Of a stretch of DNA of 64,000 nucleotides, positions 52,981-64,000 are shown piece after piece; positions within the stretch are counted from its first letter, which is position 1; each line of letters opens with the position of its first letter. The translations under genes and the position numbers were made by a program. The notes under the pieces were generated by a model. That model saw nothing but the letters and a program-made list of their open reading frames with translations. It did not search any database and had not been told where the DNA came from. Source of the DNA: Rhynchopus sp. YZ270_cl-10 (taxonomy: Eukaryota > Euglenozoa > Diplonemea > Diplonemida > Diplonemidae); contig OZ037905.1 in the NCBI GenBank assembly GCA_964035575.1, positions 1,141,001 to 1,205,000 on the forward strand, in the 5' to 3' direction.

Positions 52981-55000
52981 CGATGCGTTAGAACGGACCC
53001 GTTACATCGGACGCGTTGGAACCGACGCGTTAGAACCGACGCGTTAGAACCGACGCGTTAGAACCGACGCGTTAGAACCGACGCGTTAGAACCGACGCGT
53101 TAGAACCGACGCGTTAGAACCGATGCGTTAGAACCGACGCGTTACATCGGACGCGTTAGAACCGACGCGTTAGAACCGACGCGTTAGAACCGATGCGTTA
53201 GAACCGACGCGTTACATCAGACGCGTTAGAACCGACTCGTTGGAACCGACGCGTTAGAACCGATGCGTTAGAACCGACGCGTTACATCAGACGCGTTAGA
53301 ACCGACTCGTTGGAACCGACGCGTTAGAACCGATGCGTTAGAACCGACGCGTTAGAACCGACGCGTTACATCGGACGCGTTAGAACCGACTCGTTAGAAC
53401 CGACGCGTTAGAACCGATGCGTTAGAACCGACGCGTTACATCAGACGCGTTAGAACCGACTCGTTGGAACCGACGCGTTAGAACCGATGCGTTAGAACCG
53501 ACGCGTTACATCGGACGCGTTAGAACCGACGCGTTAGAACCGACGCGTTAGAACCGATGCGTTAGAACCGACGCGTTACATCAGACGCGTTAGAACCGAC
53601 TCGTTGGAACCGACGCGTTAGAACCGATGCGTTAGAACCGACGCGTTAGAACCGACGCGTTACATCAGACGCGTTAGAACCGACGCGTTACATCAGACGC
53701 GTTAGAACCGATGCGTTAGAACCGACGCGTTAGAACCGACGCGTTAGAACCGACGCGTTACATCAGACGCGTTAGAACCGATGCGTTAGAACCGACGCGT
53801 TAGAACCGACGCGTTAGAACCGATGCGTTACATCAGACGTGTTAGAACCGATGCGTTAGAACCGACGCGTTAGAACCGACGCGTTAGAACCGACGCGTTA
53901 CATCAGACGCGTTAGAACCGACGCGTTAGAACCGACGCGTTAGAACCGACGCGTTACATCGGACGCGTTAGAACCGATGCGTTAGAACCGACGCGTTACA
54001 TCAGACGCGTTAGAACCGATGCGTTAGAACCGACGCGTTGGAACCGACGCCTGAGAACGGACGCGTTAGAACCGACGCGTTAGAACCGATGCGTTAGAAC
54101 CGACGCGTTACATCAGACGCGTTAGAACCGATGCGTTAGAACCGACGCGTTAGAACCGACGCGTTACATCGGACGCGTTAGAACCGACGCGTTAGAACCG
54201 ACGCGTTACATCAGACGCGTTAGAACCGATGCGTTAGAACCTACGCGTTAGAACCGACGCGTTACATCGGACGCGTTAGAACCGACGCGTTAGAACGGAC
54301 GCGTTACATCAGACGCGTTAGAACCGATGCGTTACATCGGACGCGTTACATCAGACGCGTTGGAACCGACGCGTTAGAACCGATGCGTTAGAACGGACGC
54401 GTTACATCAGACGCGTCAGAACCGACGCGTTAGAACCGATGCGTTAGAACGGACCCGTTACATCGGACGCGTTAGAACGGACGCGTTACATCGGACGCGT
54501 TAGAACCGACGCGTTACATCGGACGCGTTGGAACCGACGCGTTAGAACGGACGCGTTAGAACCGACGCGTTAGAACCGACGCGTTAGAACCGATGCGTTA
54601 GAACCGACGCGTTACATCAGACGCGTTAGAACCGACTCGTTGGAACCGACGCGTTAGAACCGATGCGTTAGAACCGACGCGTTAGAACCGACGCGTTAGA
54701 ACGGACGCGTTAGAACCGACGCGTTACATCGGACGCGTTAGAACCGACGCGTTAGAACCGACGCGTTACATCGGACGCGTTAGAACCGACGCGTTAGAAC
54801 CGACGCGTTAGAACCGACGCGTTAGAACCGACGCGTTACATCAGACGCGTTAGAACCGACTCGTTGGAACCGATGCGTTAGAACCGACGCGTTAGAACCG
54901 ACGCGTTACATCGGACGCGTTAGAACCGATGCGTTAGAACCGATGCGTTAGAACCGACGCGTTAGAACCGACGCGTTAGAACCGACGCGTTAGAACCGAC
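52981..55000. repeat. Higher-order satellite block B, copy of block A
   Basis: It follows block A directly with the same order of variants. A further related block begins near 57580 and shares landmarks up to about 59600. The right border is not sharp. Confidence 0.75.
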
Positions 55001-58000
55001 GCGTTACATCGGACGCGTTAGAACCGACGCGTTAGAACCGATGCGTTAGAACCGACGCGTTACATCGGACGCGTTAGAACCGACGCGTTAGAACCGATGC
55101 GTTAGAACCGACGCGTTACATCAGACGCGTTAGAACCGACTCGTTGGAACCGACGCGTTAGAACGGACGCGTTGGAACCGACGCGTTAGAACCGATGCGT
55201 TAGAACCGACGCGTTAGAACCGACGCGTTACATCAGACGCGTTAGAACCGACGCCTGAGAACGGACGCGTTAGAACCGATGCGTTAGAACCGACGCGTTA
55301 GAACCGACGCGTTAGAACCGACGCGTTAGAACCGACGCGTTACATCAGACGCGTTAGAACCGATGCGTTAGAACCTACGCGTTAGAACCGACGCGTTACA
55401 TCGGACGCGTTAGAACCGACGCGTTAGAACGGACGCGTTACATCAGACGCGTTAGAACCGACGCGTTAGAACCGATGCGTTAGAACGGACGCGTTACATC
55501 AGACGCGTTAGAACCGACGCGTTGGAACCGACGCGTTAGAACCGATGCGTTACATCGGACGCGTTAGAACCGACGCGTTACATCGGACGCGTTAGAACCG
55601 ACGTATGAGAACGGACGCGTTAGAACCGATGCGTTAGAACCGACGCGTTAGAACCGACGCGTTAGAACCGACGCGTTAGAACCGACGCGTTAGAACCGAC
55701 GCCTGAGAACGGACGCGTTAGAACCGACGCGTTAGAACCGATGCGTTAGAACCGACGCGTTAGAACCGATGCGTTAGAACCGACGCGTTACATCGGACGC
55801 GTTAGAACCGACGCGTTAGAACGGACGCGTTACATCAGACGCGTTGGAACCTACGCGTTAGAACCGACGCGTTACATCGGACGCGTTAGAACCGACGCGT
55901 TACATCGGACGCGTTAGAACCGACGCGTTAGAACGGACGCGTTACATCGGACGCGTTGGAACCTACGCGTTAGAACCGACGCGTTACATCGGACGCGTTA
56001 GAACCGACGCGTTAGAACGGACGCGTTACATCAGACGCGTTAGAACCGACGCGTTAGAACCGATGCGTTAGAACGGACGCGTTACATCAGACGCGTTAGA
56101 ACCGACGCGTTACATCGGACGCGTTAGAACCGACGCGTTAGAACCGACGCGTTAGAACGGACGCGTTAGAACCGACGCGTTAGAACCGATGCGTTAGAAC
56201 GGACGCGTTACATCAGACGCGTTAGAACCGACGCGTTACATCGGACGCGTTAGAACCGACGCGTTAGAACCGACGCCTGAGAACGGACGCGTTAGAACCG
56301 ACGCGTTAGAACCGATGCGTTAGAACCGACGCGTTAGAACCGATGCGTTAGAACGGACCCGTTACATCGGACGCGTTAGAACCGACGAGTTAGAACGGAC
56401 GCGTTACATCGGACGCGTTAGAACCGACGCGTTAGAACCGACGCGTTAGAACCGATGCGTTAGAACGGACGCGTTACATCAGACGCGTTAGAACCGATGC
56501 GTTAGAACCGACGCGTTACATCGGACGCGTTGGAACCGATGCGTTAGATACGACGCGTTAGAACCGACGCGTTAGAACCGACGCGTTGGAACCGACGCGT
56601 TAGAACCGACGCGTTACATCGGACGCGTTAGAACCGACGCGTTAGAACCGATGCGTTAGAACGGACGCGTTACATCCGCCGCGTTAGAACCGACGCGTTA
56701 CATCGGACGCGTTAGAACCGACGCGTTAGAACCGATGCGTTAGAACGGACGCGTTACATCAGACGCGTTAGAACCGACGCGTTAGAACCGATGCGTTAGA
56801 ACGGACGCGTTACATCAGACGCGTTAGAACCGATGCGTTAGAACCGACGCGTTACATCGGACGCGTTGGAACCGATGCGTTAGATACGACGCGTTAGAAC
56901 CGACGCGTTAGAACCGACGCGTTAGAACGGACGCGTTAGAACCGACGCGTTGGAACCGACGCGTTAGAACCGACGCGTTACATCGGACGCGTTAGAACCG
57001 ACGCGTTAGAACCGATGCGTTAGAACGGACGCGTTACATCAGACGCGTTAGAACCGACGCGTTAGAACCGATGCGTTAGAACGGACCCGTTACATCGGAC
57101 GCGTTAGAACCGACGCGTTAGAACCGATGCGTTAGAACCGATGCGTTAGAACCGACGCGTTACATCGGACGCGTTAGAACCGACGCGTTAGAACCGATGC
57201 GTTAGAACCGACGCGTTACATCGGACGCGTTAGAACCGATGCGTTAGAACCGATGCGTTAGAACGGACCCGTTACATCGGACGCGTTAGAACCGACGCGT
57301 TACATCGGACGCGTTAGAACCGACGCGTTAGAACCGATGCGTTAGAACCGACGCGTTACATCGGACGCGTTAGAACCGACGCGTTAGAACCGATGCGTTA
57401 GAACGGACCCGTTACATCGGACCCGTTAGAACCGACGCGTTAGAACCGATGCGTTAGAACGGACGCGTTACATCAGACGCGTTAGAACCGACGCGTTAGA
57501 ACCGATGCGTTAGAACGGACCCGTTACATCGGACGCGTTAGAACCGACGCGTTACATCGGACGCGTTAGAACCGATGCGTTAGCCCCGACGCGTTACATC
57601 GGACGCGTTGGAACCGACGCGTTAGAACCGACGCGTTAGAACCGACGCGTTAGAACCGACGCGTTAGAACCGACGCGTTAGAACCGACGCGTTAGAACCG
57701 ACGCGTTAGAACCGATGCGTTAGAACCGACGCGTTACATCGGACGCGTTAGAACCGACGCGTTAGAACCGACGCGTTAGAACCGACGCGTTAGAACCGAT
57801 GCGTTAGAACCGACGCGTTACATCAGACGCGTTAGAACCGACTCGTTGGAACCGACGCGTTAGAACCGATGCGTTAGAACCGACGCGTTACATCAGACGC
57901 GTTAGAACCGACTCGTTGGAACCGACGCGTTAGAACCGATGCGTTAGAACCGACGCGTTAGAACCGACGCGTTACATCGGACGCGTTAGAACCGACGCGT

Positions 58001-61000
58001 TACATCGGACGCGTTAGAACCGACGCGTTAGAACCGACGCGTTACATCGGACGCGTTAGAACCGACGCGTTAGAACCGACGCGTTAGAACCGACGCGTTA
58101 GAACCGACTCGTTGGAACCGACGCGTTAGAACGGACGCGTTGGAACCGACGCGTTAGAACCGATGCGTTAGAACCGACGCGTTAGAACCGACGCGTTAGA
58201 ACCGATGCGTTAGAACGGACGCGTTACATCAGACGCGTTAGAACCGACGCGTTAGAACCGATGCGTTAGAACGGACCCGTTACATCGGACGCGTTAGAAC
58301 CGACGCGTTAGAACCGATGCGTTAGAACGGACGCGTTACATCAGACGCGTTAGAACCGACGCGTTAGAACCGATGCGTTAGAACGGACCCGTTACATCGG
58401 ACGCGTTAGAACCGACGCGTTACATCGGACGAGTTAGAACCGACGCGTTAGAACCGACGCGTTAGAACCGACGCGTTAGAACCGACGCGTTACATCAGAC
58501 GCGTTAGAACCGATGCGTTAGAACCGACGCGTTAGAACCGACGCGTTACATCAGACGCGTTAGAACCGACGCGTTAGAACCGACGCGTTAGAACCGACGC
58601 CTGAGAACGGACGCGTTAGAACCGACGCGTTAGAACCGATGCGTTAGAACCGACGCGTTACATCAGACGCGTTAGAACCGATGCGTTAGAACCGACGCGT
58701 TAGAACCGACGCGTTAGAACCGATGCGTTACATCAGACGCGTTAGAACCGATGCGTTAGAACCGACGCGTTAGAACCGATGCGTTAGAACCGATGCGTTA
58801 CATCAGACGCGTTAGAACCGACGCGTTACATCAGACGCGTTAGAACCGACGCGTTACATCAGACGCGTTAGAACCGATGCGTTAGAACCGACGCGTTAGA
58901 ACCGACGCGTTAGAACCGACGCGTTACATCAGACGCGTTAGAACCGATGCGTTAGAACCGACGCGTTAGAACCGACGCGTTAGAACCGATGCGTTACATC
59001 AGACGCGTTAGAACCGATGCGTTAGAACCGACGCGTTAGAACCGACGCGTTAGAACCGACGCGTTACATCGGACGCGTTAGAACCGATGCGTTAGAACCG
59101 ACGCGTTACATCAGACGCGTTAGAACCGATGCGTTAGAACCGACGCGTTAGAACCGACGCCTGAGAACGGACGCGTTAGAACCGACGCGTTAGAACCGAT
59201 GCGTTAGAACCGACGCGTTACATCAGACGCGTTAGAACCGATGCGTTAGAACCGACGCGTTACATCGGACGCGTTAGAACCGACGCGTTAGAACCGACGC
59301 GTTACATCAGACGCGTTAGAACCGACGCGTTAGAACCGACGCGTTACATCGGACGCGTTAGAACCGACGCGTTAGAACCGACGCGTTACATCAGACGCGT
59401 TAGAACCGATGCGTTAGAACCTACGCGTTAGAACCGACGCGTTACATCGGACGCGTTAGAACCGACGCGTTAGAACGGACGCGTTACATCAGACGCGTTA
59501 GAACCGACGCGTTAGAACCGATGCGTTAGAACGGACGCGTTACATCAGACGCGTTAGAACCGATGCGTTACATCGGACGCGTTACATCAGACGCGTTGGA
59601 ACCGACGCGTTAGAACCGATGCGTTACATCGGACGCGTTAGAACCGACGCGTTACATCGGACGCGTTAGAACCGACGCCTGAGAACGGACGCGTTAGAAC
59701 CGATGCGTTAGAACCGACGCGTTAGAACCGACGCGTTAGAACCGACGCGTTAGAACCGACGCGTTAGAACCGACGCCTGAGAACGGACGCGTTAGAACCG
59801 ACGCGTTAGAACCGATGCGTTAGAACCGACGCGTTAGAACCGATGCGTTAGAACCGACGCGTTAGAACGGACGCGTTACATCAGACGCGTTAGAACCGAC
59901 GCGTTAGAACCGATGCGTTAGAACGGACGCGTTACATCAGACGCGTTAGAACCGACGCGTTACATCGGACGCGTTAGAACCGACGCGTTAGAACCGACGC
60001 GTTAGAACCGACGCGTTAGAACCGACGCGTTAGAACGGACGCGTTAGAACCGACGCGTTAGAACCGATGCGTTAGAACGGACGCGTTACATCAGACGCGT
60101 TAGAACCGACGCGTTACATCGGACGCGTTAGAACCGACGCGTTAGAACCGACGCGTTAGAACCGACGCGTTAGAACCGACGCCTGAGAACGGACGCGTTA
60201 GAACCGACGCGTTAGAACCGATGCGTTAGAACCGACGCGTTAGAACCGATGCGTTAGAACCGACGCGTTAGAACGGACGCGTTACATCGGACGCGTTGGA
60301 ACCTACGCGTTAGAACCGACGCGTTACATCGGACGCGTTAGAACCGACGCGTTAGAACGGACGCGTTACATCAGACGCGTTAGAACCGACGCGTTAGAAC
60401 CGATGCGTTAGAACGGACCCGTTACATCGGACGCGTTAGAACCGACGCGTTACATCGGACGCGTTAGAACCGACGCGTTAGAACCGACGCGTTAGAACCG
60501 ACGCGTTACATCGGACGCGTTAGAACCGACGCGTTAGAACCGACGCGTTAGAACCGATGCGTTACATCAGACGCGTTAGAACCGACTCGTTGGAACCTAC
60601 GCGTTACATCAGACGCGTTAGAACCGATGCGTTAGAACCGACGCGTTAGAACAGACGCGTTAGAACCGACGCGTTACATCGGACGCGTTAGAACCGATGC
60701 GTTAGAACCGACGCGTTAGAACCGACGCGTTAGAACCGACGCGTTACATCGGACGCGTTAGAACCGATGCGTTAGAACCGACGCGTTAGAACCGACGCGT
60801 TAGAACCGACGCGTTACATCGGACGCGTTAGAACCGATGCGTTAGAACCGATGCGTTAGAACGGACGCGTTAGTACCGACGCGTTACATCAGACGCGTTG
60901 GAACCGACGCGTTAAAACCGACGCGTTAGAACCGACGCGTTAGAACCGACGCGTTAGAACCGACGCGTTACATCGGACGCGTTGGAACCGACGCGTTAGA

Positions 61001-61105
61001 ACCGACGTGTTAAAACAGACGCGTTAGAATCGACGCGTTAGAACGGACGCGTTAGAACCGATGCGTTAGAACCGATGCGTTAGAACCGACGCGTTAAAAC
61101 TGTCT

Positions 61106-62096
61106 GAACAAGGTAAGGACTCAGAATACGGTTTGTGCCTAACTAGGGGAACGCGACTCGAAATCGACCCTGTTCCACTCGACAAGTGCAAAAAAGGTGT
61201 GGATCCATCGATACTCTCCCGCGATTTATATACATGGTGTGAAGGGGCCAAATCATGAAGAAGAGAAAGAGATAATCAAAGAAGTGAAGCAGAAGTTCGG
61301 GATGAACGCCAAGGCCAGGTCTGTTTGATTGTTGATTTGCGTGCGGTAGGAATTGTGTATAAATTTTGTGATAGTTTTTTATTTTCATTTGTCTCTGGAG
61401 GGTAGTAACAACAATGGGTCTTACGGGGGAATAAACTTATTGCTTGCTTAATGTGTGGGGGAAAAAGCCGTTCTATGAGTTGAGTGTATATCTCTGGTAC
61501 TTTGAGTCAGAACGAGGGATTTTTGGTGTTATTTTTGTGTTTTTCCTTTCCCAAACGATACAATGTAAAACCAAAAAACAGACCCCTTTATGAGTATTTT
61601 CTTTTATTTCTCTTGACAAAGTGTGGCTGATATGAACACGTGGTGTAGGCCTACAAGGGAACGCCACGTAAAATAAAGACTAACGCGCCATGTGCACTAC
61701 CTCTTGGGTGGTTGTTGAAACGTTCTTGGATGCGTTGCGTTCGTTGTAGATCGCTACGTACAGAGCGGTTGCGTTGCGTTGTGTTCGGTTGCGTTCATCT
61801 ACCACACCAGTGATGAGTGTTAAGGATTGCCAAGGAAAACCATATTTGGACAGTACGTTGTGGGTGGTTTCTTGTGTTGCTCTCTACTCCTGGTAGACTC
61901 AACAGTGTGGTGCACAATCCGATATGTCCACAGCTGCCTTGAGGAGGCTCCGTAATGATTCTTCATGACTTCTTGACGTCTCCCCCCGCCCCCTCCCCTT
62001 CCCTGCATACCAATCCCTGCCCGTCCACTTCACCTGTGAAACCACACCCATACCCACACAACAGAACTTGAGACTAATATATATTTTTGTAAAACG
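61106..62096. other. Spacer between satellite and sedolisin gene
   Basis: No gene is seen. A run of GTTGCGTT-like words lies at 61727-61800. Just before the gene, CCCACACAACAG is a plausible acceptor, followed by 35 bp of leader to the ATG. Confidence 0.55.
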
Positions 62097-63749
62097 ATGC
62101 GTGTCTTGTGCCTTGCAGTGCTCGCAGCACTCTCATCGGCAGAGTTGGTGAAGGTGCACACCACGATCAACACCCCGCTCGGGTGGAGCAAGGTGGACGC
62201 TGACATGGACACGAACCAGGTCTACGACAACGTTGTGATTGGGATGAAGCGTGCGAACCCCAAGGCTCTGCAGCAGCTTGTGGACGACATCTCGAACCCG
62301 AAGAGCGCGAACTACCTGAACTACCCGTCGTACGAGGAGGTCGGGGATATGGTGCGCCCGTCGGCACAGAACACGGCTGTGGTGAAGAAGTGGCTGGCCG
62401 AGCACGGCATCCGCACTGTGGTGGAGCACCCGCACGGCGACCACATCAGGATTGAGGCGACGCAGGAGCAGCTGTCGCACATGTCTCAGTCTGCGTTTGC
62501 GACCTTTGAGCACACAACTGGGCAGAGGATTGCGCGCGCAACCGGCGGAGTGCGCCTGCCCGCAGAGGTCGCTGCCGTTGTCGAGACCTTCTCCGGATTC
62601 CACGGTTTCCCCCTCGACCCCGTGTCTGCACCGCTTGTGAAGGAGAACGTGCAGGCTGCCGGAGACGTGACACCCCCGTTCCTGCGCAACACCTACAACA
62701 TCTCTGCTGTGCCTGCCAGCGGCAAGTCGAACATCCAGGCGATTGCGCAGTTCCAGGGCCAGTACGTGAGCGATGCGGACCTTGCGAACTTCTGCAAGAA
62801 GTACGACGGCGGTGCCGACTGCAAGATCGCAAAGTACATCGGGAAGGACAAGCAGATCCTGCCCGGTGTGGAGTCGATGCTTGACACCGAGTACATGGTG
62901 CCGATTGGCGGTGCCCCGACGTGGGTGTACTCGTACCCCGGAACCGACTTCTGCGCAGACCTGATTGAGTTTGCCGGGAACGTGTCCTCGGAGGCCGAGC
63001 ACCCGTCTGTGATCAGCATCAGCTACGGATCCCAGAAGATCGACTTCTGCGAGACATCGCTGATTGCGCGTTTCAGCGTGGACGTGCAGAAGCTGGCCGC
63101 CCTTGGTATCACTGTGATGATCTCCAGCGGCGACGACGGCAGTGGCCACTCGACCCGCCAGGGCATCAACGCAGGCAAGCTGAGCCCGTCGTACCCCGCA
63201 TCGATCCCGTACTGCGTGGCTGTTGGGTCGACCTGGTTCCAGCACGGCACGTCTGGCGCTGAGGAGGCCACCACACAGTTCGGATCGGGCGGAGGGTTCT
63301 CCTACGACTTTGACGCCCCGTCATACCAGACGGCCGACATTGCGACCTACCTGAACACCGTGTCGCTCCCGAAGCTGTCCTACGCCACCAGCGGCCGTGG
63401 CTCCCCTGACGTGTCGACCCTTGGCCAGTCCTTCACAGTCATGTGGCACGGGCTTCTCGAGGCTGTCGGCGGCACCTCTGCGTCGTCCCCAACCTTCGGA
63501 GGCATTGTGACCCTGCTGAACGAGGTCTGCCTTGCTGAGTCCGGGAAGACCCTCGGGTTTGCCAACCCCCTCTTCTACCAGAACCCGCAGATCTTCCGTG
63601 ACGTGACCAAGGGCACCAACGCCATTGGCAAGAACACCGAGGGATGGGAGGCCATCAAGGGATGGGATGCGTCCACAGGACTCGGAACACCAGACTTCCC
63701 GCTCATGGTTTCAGCCGTGAAGCAGGCCTGCGCCAACGCCAGGAACTGA
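62097..63749 (+). CDS. Secreted or lysosomal sedolisin (tripeptidyl-peptidase, family S53)
   Basis: A 550-residue preproenzyme. Residues 1-15 form a signal peptide (MRVLCLAVLAALSSA). A propeptide to about 190 follows. The catalytic domain carries Glu259 and Asp263 in GVESMLDTEY, the oxyanion Asp346 in SSGDDG and the nucleophile Ser461 in VGGTSASSPTFGG, the Ser-Glu-Asp set of sedolisins. The C-terminal RDVTKGTN...GWDASTGLGTPD matches the calcium site. TPP1 and its relatives remove tripeptides from N-termini at acid pH in lysosomes or digestive vacuoles. The length is normal for the family and no residue is missing. It is the only plus-strand gene in the window. Its GC content and uniform codon choice (nearly all codons end in C or G) exceed those of the other genes, which suggests high expression. 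Confidence 0.95.
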   Translation: MRVLCLAVLAALSSAELVKVHTTINTPLGWSKVDADMDTNQVYDNVVIGMKRANPKALQQLVDDISNPKSANYLNYPSYEEVGDMVRPSAQNTAVVKKWLAEHGIRTVVEHPHGDHIRIEATQEQLSHMSQSAFATFEHTTGQRIARATGGVRLPAEVAAVVETFSGFHGFPLDPVSAPLVKENVQAAGDVTPPFLRNTYNISAVPASGKSNIQAIAQFQGQYVSDADLANFCKKYDGGADCKIAKYIGKDKQILPGVESMLDTEYMVPIGGAPTWVYSYPGTDFCADLIEFAGNVSSEAEHPSVISISYGSQKIDFCETSLIARFSVDVQKLAALGITVMISSGDDGSGHSTRQGINAGKLSPSYPASIPYCVAVGSTWFQHGTSGAEEATTQFGSGGGFSYDFDAPSYQTADIATYLNTVSLPKLSYATSGRGSPDVSTLGQSFTVMWHGLLEAVGGTSASSPTFGGIVTLLNEVCLAESGKTLGFANPLFYQNPQIFRDVTKGTNAIGKNTEGWEAIKGWDASTGLGTPDFPLMVSAVKQACANARN

Positions 63750-64000
63750 ACTAAGTGATCGGGTCCAAATTGAGTGAACTGAACTGAGTCGAAGTGACGG
63801 CGACAGCCCACGGCTTTGCGTGCTTGTGTTCGTGTTCAGTTTTGCTCAGATTCTGACTACTATTAATTTCATTTTTTTCCTCTTCGCAGCTATTGTTTTG
63901 TTTTCTCCGTTTGCTTTACTTTTCTTCGAGTGTGTTTTCTTCTTTTTGTTTTCCTATTTGTTCAGTACCTGCATCCCAGAGGTGTTGTGCACTGTCAACT
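63750..64000 (+). other. 3' region of the sedolisin gene
   Basis: No coding region is seen. The composition changes from mixed to T-rich about 100 bp past the stop, as expected for a 3' UTR and spacer. The window ends here. Confidence 0.5.

Larger units (their letters stand above)
45190..61105. repeat. 15.9-kb satellite of a 14-bp unit, about 1,130 copies
   Basis: The basic unit is GACGCGTTAGAACC. Common variants are GATGCGTTAGAACC, GACGCGTTACATCA, GACGCGTTACATCG, GACTCGTTGGAACC, GACCCGTTACATCG, GACGAGTTAGAACC and GACGCCTGAGAACG. Variation is almost entirely by substitution, and the 14-bp phase is kept throughout. Both edges are visibly decayed (45185-45300 and about 60980-61105), as expected when unequal exchange keeps only the interior uniform. 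No open frame survives because 14 is not a multiple of 3 and TAG or TAA returns in each frame. Nearly every unit holds the palindrome ACGCGT with CpG sites. Longer blocks are duplicated within the array. Confidence 0.97.

Noticed and set aside
45190-61105. CRISPR-like array
   Set aside because: The 14-bp units are continuous with no unique spacers, and the setting is eukaryotic, so this is a satellite.
45190-61105. Telomere or subtelomere repeat
   Set aside because: The unit does not resemble TTAGGG-type repeats, and ordinary gene-bearing sequence continues on both sides.
62133-63245. 370-codon minus-strand frame over the sedolisin gene
   Set aside because: It is a shadow caused by the strong GC bias at third positions; the plus strand shows the catalytic motifs.

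Overview
This window looks like nuclear DNA of a unicellular eukaryote. Short GT-AG introns interrupt at least three genes, and the protein families are eukaryotic: a SIRT7-like sirtuin with a ubiquitin-binding zinc finger, a CDIN1/C15orf41-type nuclease, a Pol theta/nu-type polymerase, an SLC35-like transporter and a TPP1-like sedolisin. The spaces between genes are AT-rich and full of homopolymers and small dispersed repeats. All ten genes left of a huge satellite lie on the minus strand. The single gene to its right lies on the plus strand. Most starts also have a pyrimidine-AG 3' splice site a few dozen bases upstream. One-way gene clusters with an acceptor at each start fit a lineage that trans-splices a spliced leader. 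Because ordinary cis-introns are also present, a diplonemid-like euglenozoan is my first guess. This is inference, and no species is claimed.

Layout: 1-3.8 kb holds microsatellites and repeats. The minus-strand genes, listed left to right (transcription runs leftward), are: a sirtuin/ZnF-UBP fusion (3796-5415); two related PH + PH-like + SAM-like proteins (7474-9792 and 12604-17675), rebuilt here from split exons; a family A DNA polymerase (17948-20830); two unrecognised proteins of 699 and 678 residues; a 269-residue protein with a basic tail; a ten-helix transporter (36429-38321); a membrane-anchored glyoxalase II-like hydrolase (39540-41450); and the CDIN1-like nuclease (42569-44449). Between 27.9 and 35.8 kb there is a gene-poor stretch of mobile-element debris. 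It includes a 495-bp inverted-repeat element and a palindrome of about 1.19 kb with near-identical arms. From 45.19 to 61.1 kb runs one uninterrupted 14-bp satellite of roughly 1,130 units with higher-order duplications. A secreted sedolisin protease follows at 62.1-63.7 kb on the plus strand.

The most unusual items are: the satellite at a divergent strand switch, each unit carrying the palindrome ACGCGT; a 3.4-kb intron made mostly of two different inverted-repeat elements that share the same 9-bp flank; the sirtuin/ubiquitin-finger fusion, which parallels HDAC6; the giant palindrome; and two families of tiny hairpin repeats near gene ends. The genes do not form one recognisable pathway. They resemble an ordinary euglenozoan-style cluster of unrelated functions.
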